Positions 24,560-32,645 are shown, counted from the first letter of the stretch. The stretch: DNA of 34,754 nucleotides from an uncultured Clostridia bacterium (GCA_947169005.1 CAMVOG010000001.1:1-34754); one strand, 5' to 3'. Program-made: numbers and translations. Notes: a model not told the origin generated them from the letters alone.

Positions 24560-24772
24560 ATGGCACAGAAGAAGGTATCGAGTAAGACGCATACCCAGCA
24601 GCAGTTGGATGATTATGCGAACCAGCATAACCCCAACAACAAAGCCTACAAAGCAAATCAGGCGAACAAATCAAAGCAGCTGTCAGATCGGAAAAACGAA
24701 AGGCGTAACAAAGAATACACTGACAACTACACCGACGTCGAACGGTTCTGCTTAGGCTGGTGCGAAGACTAA
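24560..24772 (+). CDS. Small hypothetical protein, phage-associated
   Basis: 70 residues, strongly hydrophilic and rich in Asn, Gln and Lys (QQQLDDYANQHNPNNKAYKA), ending CLGWCED with two cysteines. No known family was recognised. A strong GAAAGGAGAT site before the ATG and a perfect terminator after the stop support a real gene. It is transcribed opposite to the surrounding phage genes, which fits a later insertion or an independently expressed cargo gene. Confidence 0.65.
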   Translation: MAQKKVSSKTHTQQQLDDYANQHNPNNKAYKANQANKSKQLSDRKNERRNKEYTDNYTDVERFCLGWCED

Positions 24773-24775
24773 CTG

Positions 24776-24813
24776 AAACGGGGGACTCCGGGAAACCGGA
24801 GTCCCTCACGTTT
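24776..24813. terminator. Terminator between convergent genes
   Basis: GGGACTCCGG (24782-24791), GAAA tetraloop, CCGGAGTCCC (24796-24805), with outer AAACG/CGTTT pairing and TTTTAG after. It ends the small plus-strand gene, and by symmetry may end the convergent HNH gene. Confidence 0.85.
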
Positions 24814-25172
24814 TAGTAGTGGTAGGTCGGCGTCTGATCCTCGCGGCGGGTCTTCCGGTCGTGGCAGCGCTTACACAGCGGTCGCCAGTTGCTCCGGTCC
24901 CAGAACAACTGCTCATTACCTCGGTGCGGGACGATGTGGTCCACCACAGTGGCCTTCGTGTATCTGCCGTCCTTCATGCACTCTTCGCAGAGCGGGTGCG
25001 CCTGCAGGAAAGCACGGCTGGCCTTCTGCCACGCTCTGCCGTAGCCACGGCTGGCGGCGGACCGGACCTCCTCCGGGTGCAGGGGCTTGTGCGTCTCGCA
25101 GTACTTAGTGCCGGAGGGAACAAGCGCAGCACAGCCGGGATGCTTACACGGTACCTTCGGTTTCGTAGGCAT
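24813..25172 (-). CDS. HNH endonuclease, phage packaging type
   Basis: 119 residues. A zinc-binding N-terminus (PCKHPGCAALVPSGTKYCETH) is followed by the HNH core: CEECMKDGRYTKATVVDHIV, then NWRPLCKRCHDRKTRRED. The D-H-I...N-W...C-x-x-C-H pattern is the HNH/beta-beta-alpha-metal nuclease site. Such HNH genes sit just before terminase genes in many prophages and aid DNA packaging. The ATG at 25172 lies inside the end of the upstream gene. Terminase fragments appear 1 kb further along on the same strand. Confidence 0.88.
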   Translation of the reverse strand: MPTKPKVPCKHPGCAALVPSGTKYCETHKPLHPEEVRSAASRGYGRAWQKASRAFLQAHPLCEECMKDGRYTKATVVDHIVPHRGNEQLFWDRSNWRPLCKRCHDRKTRREDQTPTYHY

Positions 25173-25389
25173 CAGCGCACCAGACCCCATTCCGCAAAAG
25201 CCGAAGGTCGATCTGGATGGCCAGCGTCCGCTCCCGTTTCTCCGACAGGAACTGCGGCAGCAGCAGATGCGGAGCCAGCGGCACGAAGCCCCGGTCCACG
25301 GCATGGCGGCAGTAGCGCCGTGCCATCTCTGCGTTGTGCTGCTCGTCCCCGGAGAACTTGGAGCAGATGTAAACGATCTTGCGTTCCAA
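25144..25389 (-). CDS. Deoxyribosyltransferase-fold phage protein, probably shortened
   Basis: 81 residues beginning with TTG at 25389, 8 bases after AAAGGAGG. KIVYICSKFSGDEQHNAEMA, CRHAVDRGFVPLAPHLLLPQ and FLSEKRERTLAIQIDLRLL match the DUF4406/DUF7768 group of nucleoside 2-deoxyribosyltransferase-like proteins. The family normally continues with a segment such as C-D-E-x-W-V-F-G; here the frame instead reads LLRNGVWCADAYETEGTV and stops, overlapping the HNH start by 29 bases. A frameshift near 25190 could explain this. Confidence 0.7.
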   Translation of the reverse strand: MERKIVYICSKFSGDEQHNAEMARRYCRHAVDRGFVPLAPHLLLPQFLSEKRERTLAIQIDLRLLRNGVWCADAYETEGTV

Positions 25390-25464
25390 AGCAGAATCCT
25401 CCTTTCGTTGTTCTGCTTTCCTACGCCCAGCACGGCCCCGGATTTACAAAAGAAAACCAAAAAA

Positions 25465-25516
25465 GAGCGGCCTCATTCCTTATTTGAAAAGGAACGGAGC
25501 CGCTCATTTTTGTTTT
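25465..25516. terminator. Bidirectional stem-loop in the prophage relic
   Basis: GAGCGGC (25465-25471) pairs with GCCGCTC (25499-25505), with inner TTCCTT/AAGGAA pairing, followed on the plus strand by ATTTTTGTTTT. On the minus strand CTTTTTTGG follows. Confidence 0.65.
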
Positions 25517-25530
25517 GTAAAAAGTCCTCC

Positions 25531-25606
25531 CTTCTGGGCGTAGGAAGGTGGACGCACAGAGCTGCAAAAGTTTTTTGTAGAAACCGCAGGCTTCTGGGCG
25601 TAGGAA
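25531..25606. repeat. Direct repeats of CTTCTGGGCGTAGGAA, 60 bases apart
   Basis: Exact 16-bp copies at 25531-25546 and 25591-25606, each preceded by a related TTTTGTA(A/G)AAA segment, so the true repeat is an imperfect 60-mer. An inverted copy of the core, TTCCTACGCCCAG, lies at 25418-25430. Confidence 0.8.
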
Positions 25607-25637
25607 TACGAGAACGACAGAAAGGAGGACAACCCCA

Positions 25638-25724
25638 ATGAAGAAAGAGGAGGCGCTGCGGAGCCTCCGGGCCGCCGGGGAGCCCGTGGCCGGGCCCCTA
25701 CAGTTAAAATCGTCGCGCATATAA
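25638..25724 (+). pseudogene. Truncated 28-codon frame with a strong ribosome-binding site
   Basis: AAAGGAGGAC lies before ATG; the frame reads MKKEEALRSLRAAGEPVAGP plus eight residues, then TAA. The start looks genuine, but the product is too short and stops next to the terminator of the convergent giant gene. It is probably the 5' stump of a phage or plasmid gene cut at the element's edge. No family recognised. Confidence 0.4.
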
Positions 25725-25728
25725 AACA

Positions 25729-25774
25729 GCCCGCCATTCCGATCCAATCTGATGACTGATTCGGAATGACGGGC
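25729..25774 (-). terminator. Terminator of the GH105-like giant gene
   Basis: On the minus strand GCCCGTCATTCCGA pairs with TCGGAATGGCGGGC (14 bp, one G-U), followed by TGTTTTATATG. It is placed about 38 bases after the stop at 25812. Confidence 0.8.
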
Positions 25775-25811
25775 CGGGATTCGCTTCTTGCCTCTCGCCC
25801 GCTTGTATGGT

Positions 25812-28800
25812 TTACGGCGCCATCGCCAGCGTGGCGACGTCGCTCGTGACGGTCCGGCCATATTTGTCGGTGACGACGCACCAGACCTGCCGCCCGGACT
25901 TGCTCGGCACCATGGCGACGGAATAGGTGGGGCCCGTCAGACCGCTCCTGAACGTCCGCCCGTTGGCCTCCCTGCCGTACCACTGATAGGTCAGCCCCTC
26001 GCCGTCGGCGGCCACGGTGGTGGCGGCGATCTCGCCCCGCGCCACGGTGACGCTCCCCGGCTGGCCCGTGATGCTCGGGCCGTGGTATTCCGTCGGGATC
26101 ACCATCGTCAGCGTGAAGACCGCGCTCTCGGTCTTTTTGCCGTAAGCGTCCGTGACGACGCACTTGACCTGGCGGCCCGACTTCGACGGGACCATCTTCA
26201 CGGAATAGGTGTCGCCCTTGAGGCTGCTGCGGCTCCAGGGGGCGTTTTCATCGGCGCGGAGATACCACTGATAGTGCAGGCCATCGGCGTCCCCGTTCGG
26301 GCCGGCGGCGGTGACGGTAACGCTGGCCAGCTCGCCCGCGTCCACGTCCGTATGGATATCGCCCTCGCTGACAGTGACGGTGGGGCGCTCATAGCCCGCG
26401 GGCCTGTCGTAGCCGATGGTGACGGGCTCGCTCGTCGCGCTGTTGCCCCAGGCGTCCGTGACGACGCACCAGACCGTGCGCCCGTCGCGGGCGGCGGTCA
26501 TAGCCACGGAATAGATCGCGGCGTCCGGGCCCTTGATGTTGCTCCGGCTCCGGCTCTCGCTGCCCTTGTTCTGAATGTACCACTGATAGTGAAGCGCTCC
26601 GTACCCCGTGGCCGCCACGGTGACGAAGGCCGTCTCGCCCGGGCTGACCTTCGCGCTCGTGTTCACCTCGTCAACGGTGACGGTCGGGGCCTCGTAATCC
26701 TCGGGATAGGCCACGCTCAGGATCGCCTCGCGGGTGGTGACGCTGTTGCCCTCGGCGTCCGTGATGACGCACCAGACGGTGCGGCCGATCTTGCTCTTCA
26801 CCAGGGCCACGGAGTAGGTGTCGCCCTTGAGGGAGCTTTTGAACTCCCGCCCGTTGGCCTCTCTGCCGTACCACTGGTAAGTCAGCCCCTCGCCCTCGGC
26901 GATCACGGTAGTGCTGGCGATCTCGCCCAAAGGCACCGCCACGTCCGCGGGCTGCTGCAGGATGGTGATGGGGTCGTCAGGGAACAGGCCAACGGGTCTG
27001 GTCTCGGTCTCGCCGCAGTTGGCGCAGACGCGGATCTCCTCGCCGGGCTCGCTTTCGGTGGGCTCGATCGTGCGCATCCACTCGCTCCAGTCGTGGCCGA
27101 GAGCATTGGTGTAATCGTCCTCATAGCTGTCACCGCAGCGGGAGCAGGTATAAACGGTGCAGCCGCCCTCCGTGCAGGTGGGGTCGTTGACGACGGCGTC
27201 ATAGTGATGGCCAAGGGCCGCCACCGGCTGCGTCTCGGTCTCGCCGCAGCGGGCACAGATGCGGGTTTCTTCGCCCAACTCGGTGCAGCCGGGTTCCATC
27301 GTTTCCTCCCACTTGCCCCAGTCGTGGCCGAAGATCGAGCAAACGCTCACCGTTGTAACGGTTACCTGCGCCTCCGCGTCAGCGGGATCATCGCCGCGCA
27401 CCGCCATTCCGCTGACCGTTACCTCGCCGACGATCTCGCCCGCGTACACGTCGTCCTCGGTCACGACGTAGACAAACGAGACGGAAATTTCTTCGCCGGG
27501 GGCCAGAATAAAGCAGTCGCTGCTGAAATCGGCCTGAGAGCTTTCGATGACGACGTCTTCCACCGCAACATCGCCCGCGTTGCGCACCGTCGCAGTGAAG
27601 GTGATCTCGTCGCCGACAGTCACGGAGTCGGTTTTGTCCGCCGCCAGCTCGGCCTCCAGCACCGCCTGCGGCACCGCGAGGAGCACGCTGACCTCAGCGT
27701 CCGCGTCCTCGGGAGCATCGCCATAAGCCGCAAAGGCATAGGCTGTGAGTCTGAACGAGAGCAGATCGTTGTATGCGAAGTCCTCCGCCGTCACCTGGTA
27801 GGTAAACGTGAAGGCAGTCGTATCGTCAGGCTCCAGCTCGAATTCGCAGCCTTCAAGCTCAATGAGCTCATTGCCGTCCTGGTCGAGCACCCAGCAATTC
27901 CCCACGCCGCCGCTCAGGGAAACGTTGCCCGCGTTGCGCACCGTCGCAGTGAAGGTGATCTCGTCGCCGGCGTTCACGGCAGCATCCGAATCCGCCGTCA
28001 GGTCGACCTCCAGCGCCGCCTCTGCCTTCGCCATCGCGACGTTCACGGACAGGCTGTCACTTTCGTCAAGCACGAAGGAGAAGTCCTCCGCGGGGAGATA
28101 GCCCTCCGCGGGCTCGATCATGCGCAGCGTATACTCTCTGCCGATCGCCAGCCTTGTGATCTCGTGCGCCTCGCAGCCGCTTTCCCACGCTTCCACCAAG
28201 CCGTCCTCATCGTCAAGGACCTCCAGGGCCGCGCCCGCGACGGGATCGCCGGTGACCGCGTCCACGGTATTGATGATCGTCCGCGTCGGATCTATACGGA
28301 TGGGCAGGATCACGTCCCCGTTATCCTCCGGGAGGATCTCGTCACCGCCGCTCATGACCGCGCCGTCGGCTTCAAAATAGAAGACCGGCTCAGTGTCCGG
28401 GGGGATATATCCCTCCGGCACGGCGCTCACCCGCAGGGTGTATTCCTCGCCCGCGGTCAGCCCTTCCAAACAATAGGGCTCGCTGCCGCTGGTCCACTCA
28501 TCCACGACGTCGCCGTCGGCGTTCAGGATCTGCATGACAGCGACCTCCAGCCGATTGCCGTCTGCGTCCACCGCGTCGAAGCGGACGCGGGTCTTTTCAA
28601 ACTCCACCAGCAGGACGGGGTTGTCCTCATCGTCCGTCGTGGTGCTGCCGTCGTAATCCACGCTGCCGTCGGCGTTGAGGGAGAAGATGGTATCCGCCGG
28701 GAGCAGATAACCCTCCGGCGCGCAGTCCGCGTGCAGGGTGAATTCCGCGCCCGTGAAAAGCCCATCTCTGCAATGGGTCTCGTTGTTGGAGCTGCTCCAT

Positions 28801-28898
28801 GAATCCACGAGTATGCCGTCAGGGTCATAGAGATTGATCTCGGCGCCCGCCGGCCGCGCGCCGGTGCGGGCGTTCACCGCGTGGATGCGGTCACGGGG
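25812..28898 (-). pseudogene. Downstream part of the interrupted GH105-like giant protein
   Basis: This 1,028-codon frame continues in phase directly after the TGA at 28901-28899. In order it encodes three transthyretin/SpaA-like repeats (GAEINLYDPDGILVDSW type, about 28890-28040), two CARDB-like domains (AGDEITFTATVRNAGNVSLS), three H-x-W / C-x-x-C modules (GHDWGKWEETMEPGCTELGE), and four Ig-like domains of about 95 residues (LTYQWYGREANG, TYSVAMVPSKSGRQVWCVVT), ending at 25812. No ribosome-binding site precedes its first possible start (GTG, 28877) and it has no signal peptide, so independent translation is unlikely. Either the gene is broken by a nonsense mutation or the TGA is read through. 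The codons downstream show no further decay. Confidence 0.75.
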
Positions 28899-31061
28899 TC
28901 AGTCCATCCCCACCAGCAGGACGGGGTTGCCCTCATCGTCCGTCCCGGTACTGCCGTTGTATTCCACGCTGCCGTCGGCGTTGATACGGAAGGCGGTATC
29001 CTCCGGGAGCAGATGCCCCCCCGACACGGAGTCCGTGTGCAGGGTGTACGTCTCCCCCACGGAAAGCCCCTCTACACAATGGGTCTCGCTTTCGGAGCTG
29101 GTCCATGACTCCACGAGCACATTGTCAGAGTTATAGATCTCGATCAGGGCACCCGCCAGCCGCTCGCCTCTGACTGCGTCCACCGCGTCGATGCTGACGC
29201 GGGTCTTCTCAAACACCGCCGTGACGGTCACGCTGCCGTCGGGCATATAGAACCGGCCTTCATCCGGGAAGATCTCATTGCCCGCTTCGGCGGTGACGGT
29301 CAGGCTTTTCAGGACGTAGCCCTGGGCGGGCTCGACCGTCAGGGTGACAAGCTCGTCCACCGCCGGGTCGGCGGGCTCGGCGGTCACGGTGCCGCCTTCC
29401 TCCGGGATGATCTCCGTCACAATGCTGACCTTGTTTTTGAAAAGCCGGATATCAATCACGCCATCGTCGATGGGGTCCCCGTTCAGGATGATCTGAAGGG
29501 TCTCTTCATCCAGGGAGAACGCCACGTCTTCCGGCAGCTCGTAGCCCGTCGGGGCCTCGGTGACGTGGATCGTGTATTCCGCGCCGGGCAGGATGCCCTC
29601 CACGGGCAGGGCCTCCGTGCCGCTGTTCCACTCGGCCACCAGAGCGCCGTCCCCGTCCAGGACCTGGGCCGTCACGCCGGGAAGGGCCTCGTTCGTATCG
29701 CCGTCCACGGCGCAGAGGGGCACTGCCACGGGCTGGTTGTAGAGGTCCGCCGCCTGTTTCGCCCAGGCCGCCGCCATGAACAGAGGGCCCACGCCCTTGG
29801 CCTCGTTGGTCACATAGGGCTTCGACAAATAGCCCTCGGGAGTTGTTTCAACGCCGGAGGATAAGTAGACGTCATGCAGCCCCCCCTCGTCGAGCTTCAG
29901 CTCTGCGGTGGCGTTGAAGGCCCGGAGCCCGGCCGCGCCGTAAGAGCGGCCCACAAAGCCCTCGGCATAGGACCGCATCATGGCGTAGGCCATCAGCGCG
30001 GAGCCGGAGGACTCCAGCTGATTCATGGACCCAGGTCCCGCGAGCTCGGGGCCGTAGTCGATGACGTTGTACCACATGCCGGTTTCGCGGTTCTGATGCG
30101 CGATCATGCCGTCAAAGAGCCGGGTCTCGATCTCAATGAGCATATCCCGCTCTTGCTCAAAGTTGTCCGGGAGCATGCTGATCACGTCCGCCAGCGCCGC
30201 GGCATACCAGCCCACCGCCCGGAGCCAGTACTGGCCGTTGAGCCCCGCATCGGGGCCCCAGGCGTGGTTGTAGAGTCCGTTCCCATCATCATAGAGGTTG
30301 TCGCCCACCCAATACATTCTGTCGAAGACAGCCGAATAGATTTCGTCCGTGTCCTCAGGAATACTATCGGAACCGGTATAGTACGTGAAATCCTCCAGCG
30401 TCAGGGTCCCGTCATCCAGAGCGTTTGCAATCTCCATGAAGAAGGGCTGGGCCATGTACATGCCGTCCAGGGCCAGCTGGTAGGTTTCCCAGTTGGCATT
30501 GTTCATTTTGTGCCTGAAGTTGCCTCCGCTGCCGGGGATGACCTCAAAGCGGCTCAAAACAAAATAGACGTAGTCGATCATTCTTTTATACTTGCTCTTA
30601 TCGGCTTCGCCGACCAAGTCGCTCCGCAGAAGATCGAACAGGGCCCGGGTGGGCGGAATGGAGTCGAGCTCGTTTTCCCGGTAGTAGTTGTCGGCGGCGC
30701 CGGAGCTGTTCACCTTGCCCTGGCTCGTCACGTTATTTCTGTAAAAGGTGTTGACATAGGGCTCAAAGGCCTCGTTGCTCAGCATCAGGAACGCGTCCAT
30801 CATGATGCCGTTGTAGTAGGTCCAGCTTCTTTTTTTCCCTTCGGAGTCCCAGGTGAACCCGCCGTTCCGGCCGAGCTGCGGGTTATCATCATGGAGCCGA
30901 TAGGCAAGGTTCATTACTCTCTCGAAAGAATCCTCGGTAACCTCCACAGAGGTGTAGTCCGGCTCCTCCGCCGCCAGCGCCGCGCCGGGCAGCAGGCCGG
31001 CGGGCAGCAGCGCCAGCGCCAGCGCCGCCGTCAGCAGCCACGCGATCCATCGTTTTTTCAT
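28899..31061 (-). CDS. Secreted GH105-like glycoside hydrolase, N-terminal part
   Basis: 720 residues to an in-frame TGA. A signal peptide (MKKRWIAWLLTAALALALLP... AALA, cleavage near 30) is followed by an (alpha/alpha)6-barrel-like domain (about 40-440) resembling GH88/GH105 unsaturated rhamnogalacturonyl hydrolases: LALDGMYMAQPF near 200 with the candidate catalytic Asp, YNHAWGPDAGLNGQYWLRAVGWYAAALADV, ESSGSALMAYAMM and GVGPLFMAAAWAKQ. Then come a SpaA-like domain (442-540), a B-repeat (545-620, EEGGTVTAEPADP) and another SpaA-like domain cut by the stop. It probably acts on uronic-acid-containing oligosaccharides such as pectin fragments, outside the cell. ATG at 31061 follows AAGGAGGA by 6 bases. 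The substrate is inferred from family only. Confidence 0.8.
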   Translation of the reverse strand: MKKRWIAWLLTAALALALLPAGLLPGAALAAEEPDYTSVEVTEDSFERVMNLAYRLHDDNPQLGRNGGFTWDSEGKKRSWTYYNGIMMDAFLMLSNEAFEPYVNTFYRNNVTSQGKVNSSGAADNYYRENELDSIPPTRALFDLLRSDLVGEADKSKYKRMIDYVYFVLSRFEVIPGSGGNFRHKMNNANWETYQLALDGMYMAQPFFMEIANALDDGTLTLEDFTYYTGSDSIPEDTDEIYSAVFDRMYWVGDNLYDDGNGLYNHAWGPDAGLNGQYWLRAVGWYAAALADVISMLPDNFEQERDMLIEIETRLFDGMIAHQNRETGMWYNVIDYGPELAGPGSMNQLESSGSALMAYAMMRSYAEGFVGRSYGAAGLRAFNATAELKLDEGGLHDVYLSSGVETTPEGYLSKPYVTNEAKGVGPLFMAAAWAKQAADLYNQPVAVPLCAVDGDTNEALPGVTAQVLDGDGALVAEWNSGTEALPVEGILPGAEYTIHVTEAPTGYELPEDVAFSLDEETLQIILNGDPIDDGVIDIRLFKNKVSIVTEIIPEEGGTVTAEPADPAVDELVTLTVEPAQGYVLKSLTVTAEAGNEIFPDEGRFYMPDGSVTVTAVFEKTRVSIDAVDAVRGERLAGALIEIYNSDNVLVESWTSSESETHCVEGLSVGETYTLHTDSVSGGHLLPEDTAFRINADGSVEYNGSTGTDDEGNPVLLVGMD

Positions 31062-31133
31062 CGTGTTTCCTCCTTGTCCGCATTGATTCGCAGGCCTTTC
31101 GGCCACACTTCCAGCACATATTTACCCATATTG

Positions 31134-31161
31134 ATTATAACATGTTTTTCCATGAATACAA
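31134..31161 (-). promoter_or_regulatory. Promoter of the GH105-like gene
   Basis: On the minus strand TTGTAT (31161-31156) and a perfect TATAAT (31139-31134) are 16 bases apart, about 73 bases before the ATG. Confidence 0.65.
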
Positions 31162-31211
31162 GGCAAAACATGAAAAAGCCCGCCCCGCAGCCCCCCTTTT
31201 CCCCCGCCCCC

Positions 31212-31564
31212 GTCATTCCGAGCCAGTGCGCACTTTTCGCGCAGGCGAAAAGTCGTGGCGTGGGAATCCATCTCTTTTTCGTGCGAAAGGCCCGACAACA
31301 CCGTAGGGGAGGGGCTTGCCCCTCCCGCCGTAATGTCATCCTGAGCGGAGGCGCAGCCGGAGTCGAAGGATCTTTTTGTCTCCGCATGACCCGGCAGAAA
31401 AGATCCCTCCGCTCGCTTCGCTCGGTCGGGATGACAACGAAAAAACGCACGCCCGCCGCCTATCAAACCCACCGCTGTGTTCCAAACGGGCGGAGCAAGC
31501 CCCTCCCGCCGTCAGCGAGCCCCCATTGTCTCATCGTAGGGGCCGACGCCCCCGGCGGCCCCTA
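31212..31564. repeat. Cluster of palindromic interspersed repeats
   Basis: Four unit types lie side by side in a gene-free stretch. One is bounded by GTCATTCCGAG and GGGAATCC (31212-31269). A GTAGGGGAGGGGCTTGCCCC unit is at 31303-31326. A 103-bp unit with inverted ends TGTCATCC / GGATGACA (31334-31436) has arms that both contain variants of GGATCTTTT. A GCGGAGCAAGCCCCTCCCGC piece and a GTAGGGGCC...GGCCCCTAC unit (31534-31564) follow. None codes for protein. Confidence 0.75.
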
Positions 31565-31571
31565 CAGAGAA

Positions 31572-31607
31572 AAAAGAGGCACGAACCTGGCGGCTCGCAC
31601 CTCTTTT
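31572..31607 (-). terminator. Terminator of the small membrane-protein gene
   Basis: On the minus strand AAAAGAGGTGCGA pairs with TCGTGCCTCTTTT (13 bp, two G-U pairs), followed by more T's. It lies 29 bases after the stop at 31636. Confidence 0.75.
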
Positions 31608-31635
31608 CCTGTTCCGGAATATGAAATTGTCCGCC

Positions 31636-31968
31636 TCAGACGTAATTCGCATGCGAATTGGCGGTTGCGATCATGATGATAAGAAACACGACCGTAGAGC
31701 CGATCGCGCTGACCAGCTGGATCCTTCTGACGATGCTGCTGCGAACTCCAAACAGAAACAGAACGCCTGTTATCATACAGACGGCGGCCAGAACGATCTG
31801 CAGATAGATCAGGAATGACTGACCCGAAATATTCAGCCTTGTGATCGGGCTGCGATGCCATTCCCGAACCGCACCGTTCGGCATCCTGGCCCGGTCCGTG
31901 CAAATGTTCAGATTCAGAACGACAAAAAACGCAATGTTTGCGATGATGGAAAGGATCGTCATCAGCAT
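31636..31968 (-). CDS. Small three-helix membrane protein, unknown
   Basis: 110 residues with hydrophobic helices at about 2-22, 52-74 and 83-103 and a polar loop (CTDRARMPNGAVREWHRSPI) between the first two. No family recognised. GAGG and AAGGAG precede the ATG at 31968, and a good terminator follows, supporting a real gene. Its base composition is lower in GC than the core genes on the left. It lies between the repeat cluster and a tRNA-Ser fragment, so it may be part of an integrated element. Confidence 0.6.
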   Translation of the reverse strand: MLMTILSIIANIAFFVVLNLNICTDRARMPNGAVREWHRSPITRLNISGQSFLIYLQIVLAAVCMITGVLFLFGVRSSIVRRIQLVSAIGSTVVFLIIMIATANSHANYV

Positions 31969-31996
31969 CTGCCCTCAGCTCCTTCTGCATAAAAGA

Positions 31997-32026
31997 AAAA
32001 AGCCGCTGTCGCGACTTTTTCTTTTT
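31997..32026. terminator. Bidirectional terminator beside the tRNA-Ser fragment
   Basis: AAAAAGCCGC (31997-32006), loop TGTC, GCGACTTTTT (32011-32020), with T's on both strands. In minus-strand direction it directly follows the CCA end of the tRNA fragment, as a tRNA gene terminator would. Confidence 0.75.
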
Positions 32027-32048
32027 GGCGGAGAAGGAGGGATTCGAA
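32026..32048 (-). other. 3' end of a tRNA-Ser gene: likely attachment-site scar
   Basis: On the minus strand the 23 bases begin TTCGAATCCC and end CTCCGCCA, which is the T-loop, T-stem and acceptor 3' half plus CCA of a class II tRNA, best matching tRNA-Ser. The sequence 5' of it (rich in A/T) does not fold as a tRNA, so the gene is not complete. Tyrosine integrases commonly use tRNA 3' ends, leaving such a fragment at one end of the element. No integrase is visible. Confidence 0.65.
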
Positions 32049-32214
32049 GTCAAAAGGCGGAGAATTATATATCTTTTTGCGTCTAATACGTGCTATTTTA
32101 ATTAAAAATCAGAGGAATTTCGTACAAGTCAATCCAAGCCGTCCATTCTGTTTTATTCTGTAAGTGGTCAAATAAGTGGTCAGGCCAAGAGGCCAAAAAT
32201 GGAGGAGACGGTTT

Positions 32215-32592
32215 ATGAATACTGTGAATACGATTACCTATCACCGGGAGGGTGATTATCTGCTTCCGGACCTCATTCCGCCCGCGTCGCCGAGAATCGG
32301 CGTCTGGGGCATTAGATGCCGGGAGCACCTGCGGAAGCATCACGATGGCCTTTATACCGGGCTGCTTCTCAGCGGGAAACTGAACGCCCATTTGGAAGAG
32401 ATCGACCGCTCAGCCAGTGAGATGTTCGATCTACTGATCCAGCAGTACGCCGAGCGCGAGGGCGTGACAGAAGAGCTGAAGGCCCTGGATCAGATTGAGT
32501 GGGTCAGGAGGATGAATAGTATCCGGGAACGGGTGGAAAGAGTGGTGGCATCAGAATTTTTAGATTTAGATAATGATATAGATATCGAATAA
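32215..32592 (+). CDS. tnpV: TnpV-family transposon-encoded protein
   Basis: 125 residues. YHREGDYLLPDLIPP, GVWGIRCREHLRKH, LLLSGKLNAHLEEIDRSA and EGVTEELKALDQIEWVRRMN are the TnpV (PF14198) signature. TnpV proteins are carried by clostridial transposons and conjugative elements; their biochemical role is not established. The ATG at 32215 is 7 bases after GGAGGAG and is chosen over an upstream in-frame start at 32176. No transposase or recombinase accompanies it, so it is probably an isolated remnant, though the frame is intact. Confidence 0.9.
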   Translation: MNTVNTITYHREGDYLLPDLIPPASPRIGVWGIRCREHLRKHHDGLYTGLLLSGKLNAHLEEIDRSASEMFDLLIQQYAEREGVTEELKALDQIEWVRRMNSIRERVERVVASEFLDLDNDIDIE

Positions 32593-32602
32593 ACCAGTAA
32601 CG

Positions 32603-32645
32603 ACCGGCGACGCTTAAAACTAACTGCTTCGCCGGTTGCTTTTTA
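32603..32645 (+). terminator. Terminator after tnpV
   Basis: ACCGGCGA (32603-32610) pairs with TCGCCGGT (32629-32636), followed by TGCTTTTTATTG. It overlaps the 3' end of the convergent membrane-protein gene. Confidence 0.7.

Noticed and set aside
25531..25606. CRISPR array
   Set aside because: Only two direct copies of a 16-base core 60 bases apart, with similarity running into the would-be spacer, and no cas genes.
25788..28802. Long plus-strand frame (about 1,000 codons) opposite the GH105-like gene
   Set aside because: It is the antisense of a GC-rich repeat-containing gene; its product is His/Arg/Ala-rich low complexity without domains or a ribosome-binding site.
28875..28898. Independent start of a second protein after the TGA
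   Set aside because: No ribosome-binding site precedes the GTG at 28877, no signal peptide follows, and the frame begins in the middle of a repeat domain.
32026..32110. Complete tRNA-Ser gene
   Set aside because: Only the last 23 bases fit; the sequence 5' of them cannot form the anticodon, D or variable arms.
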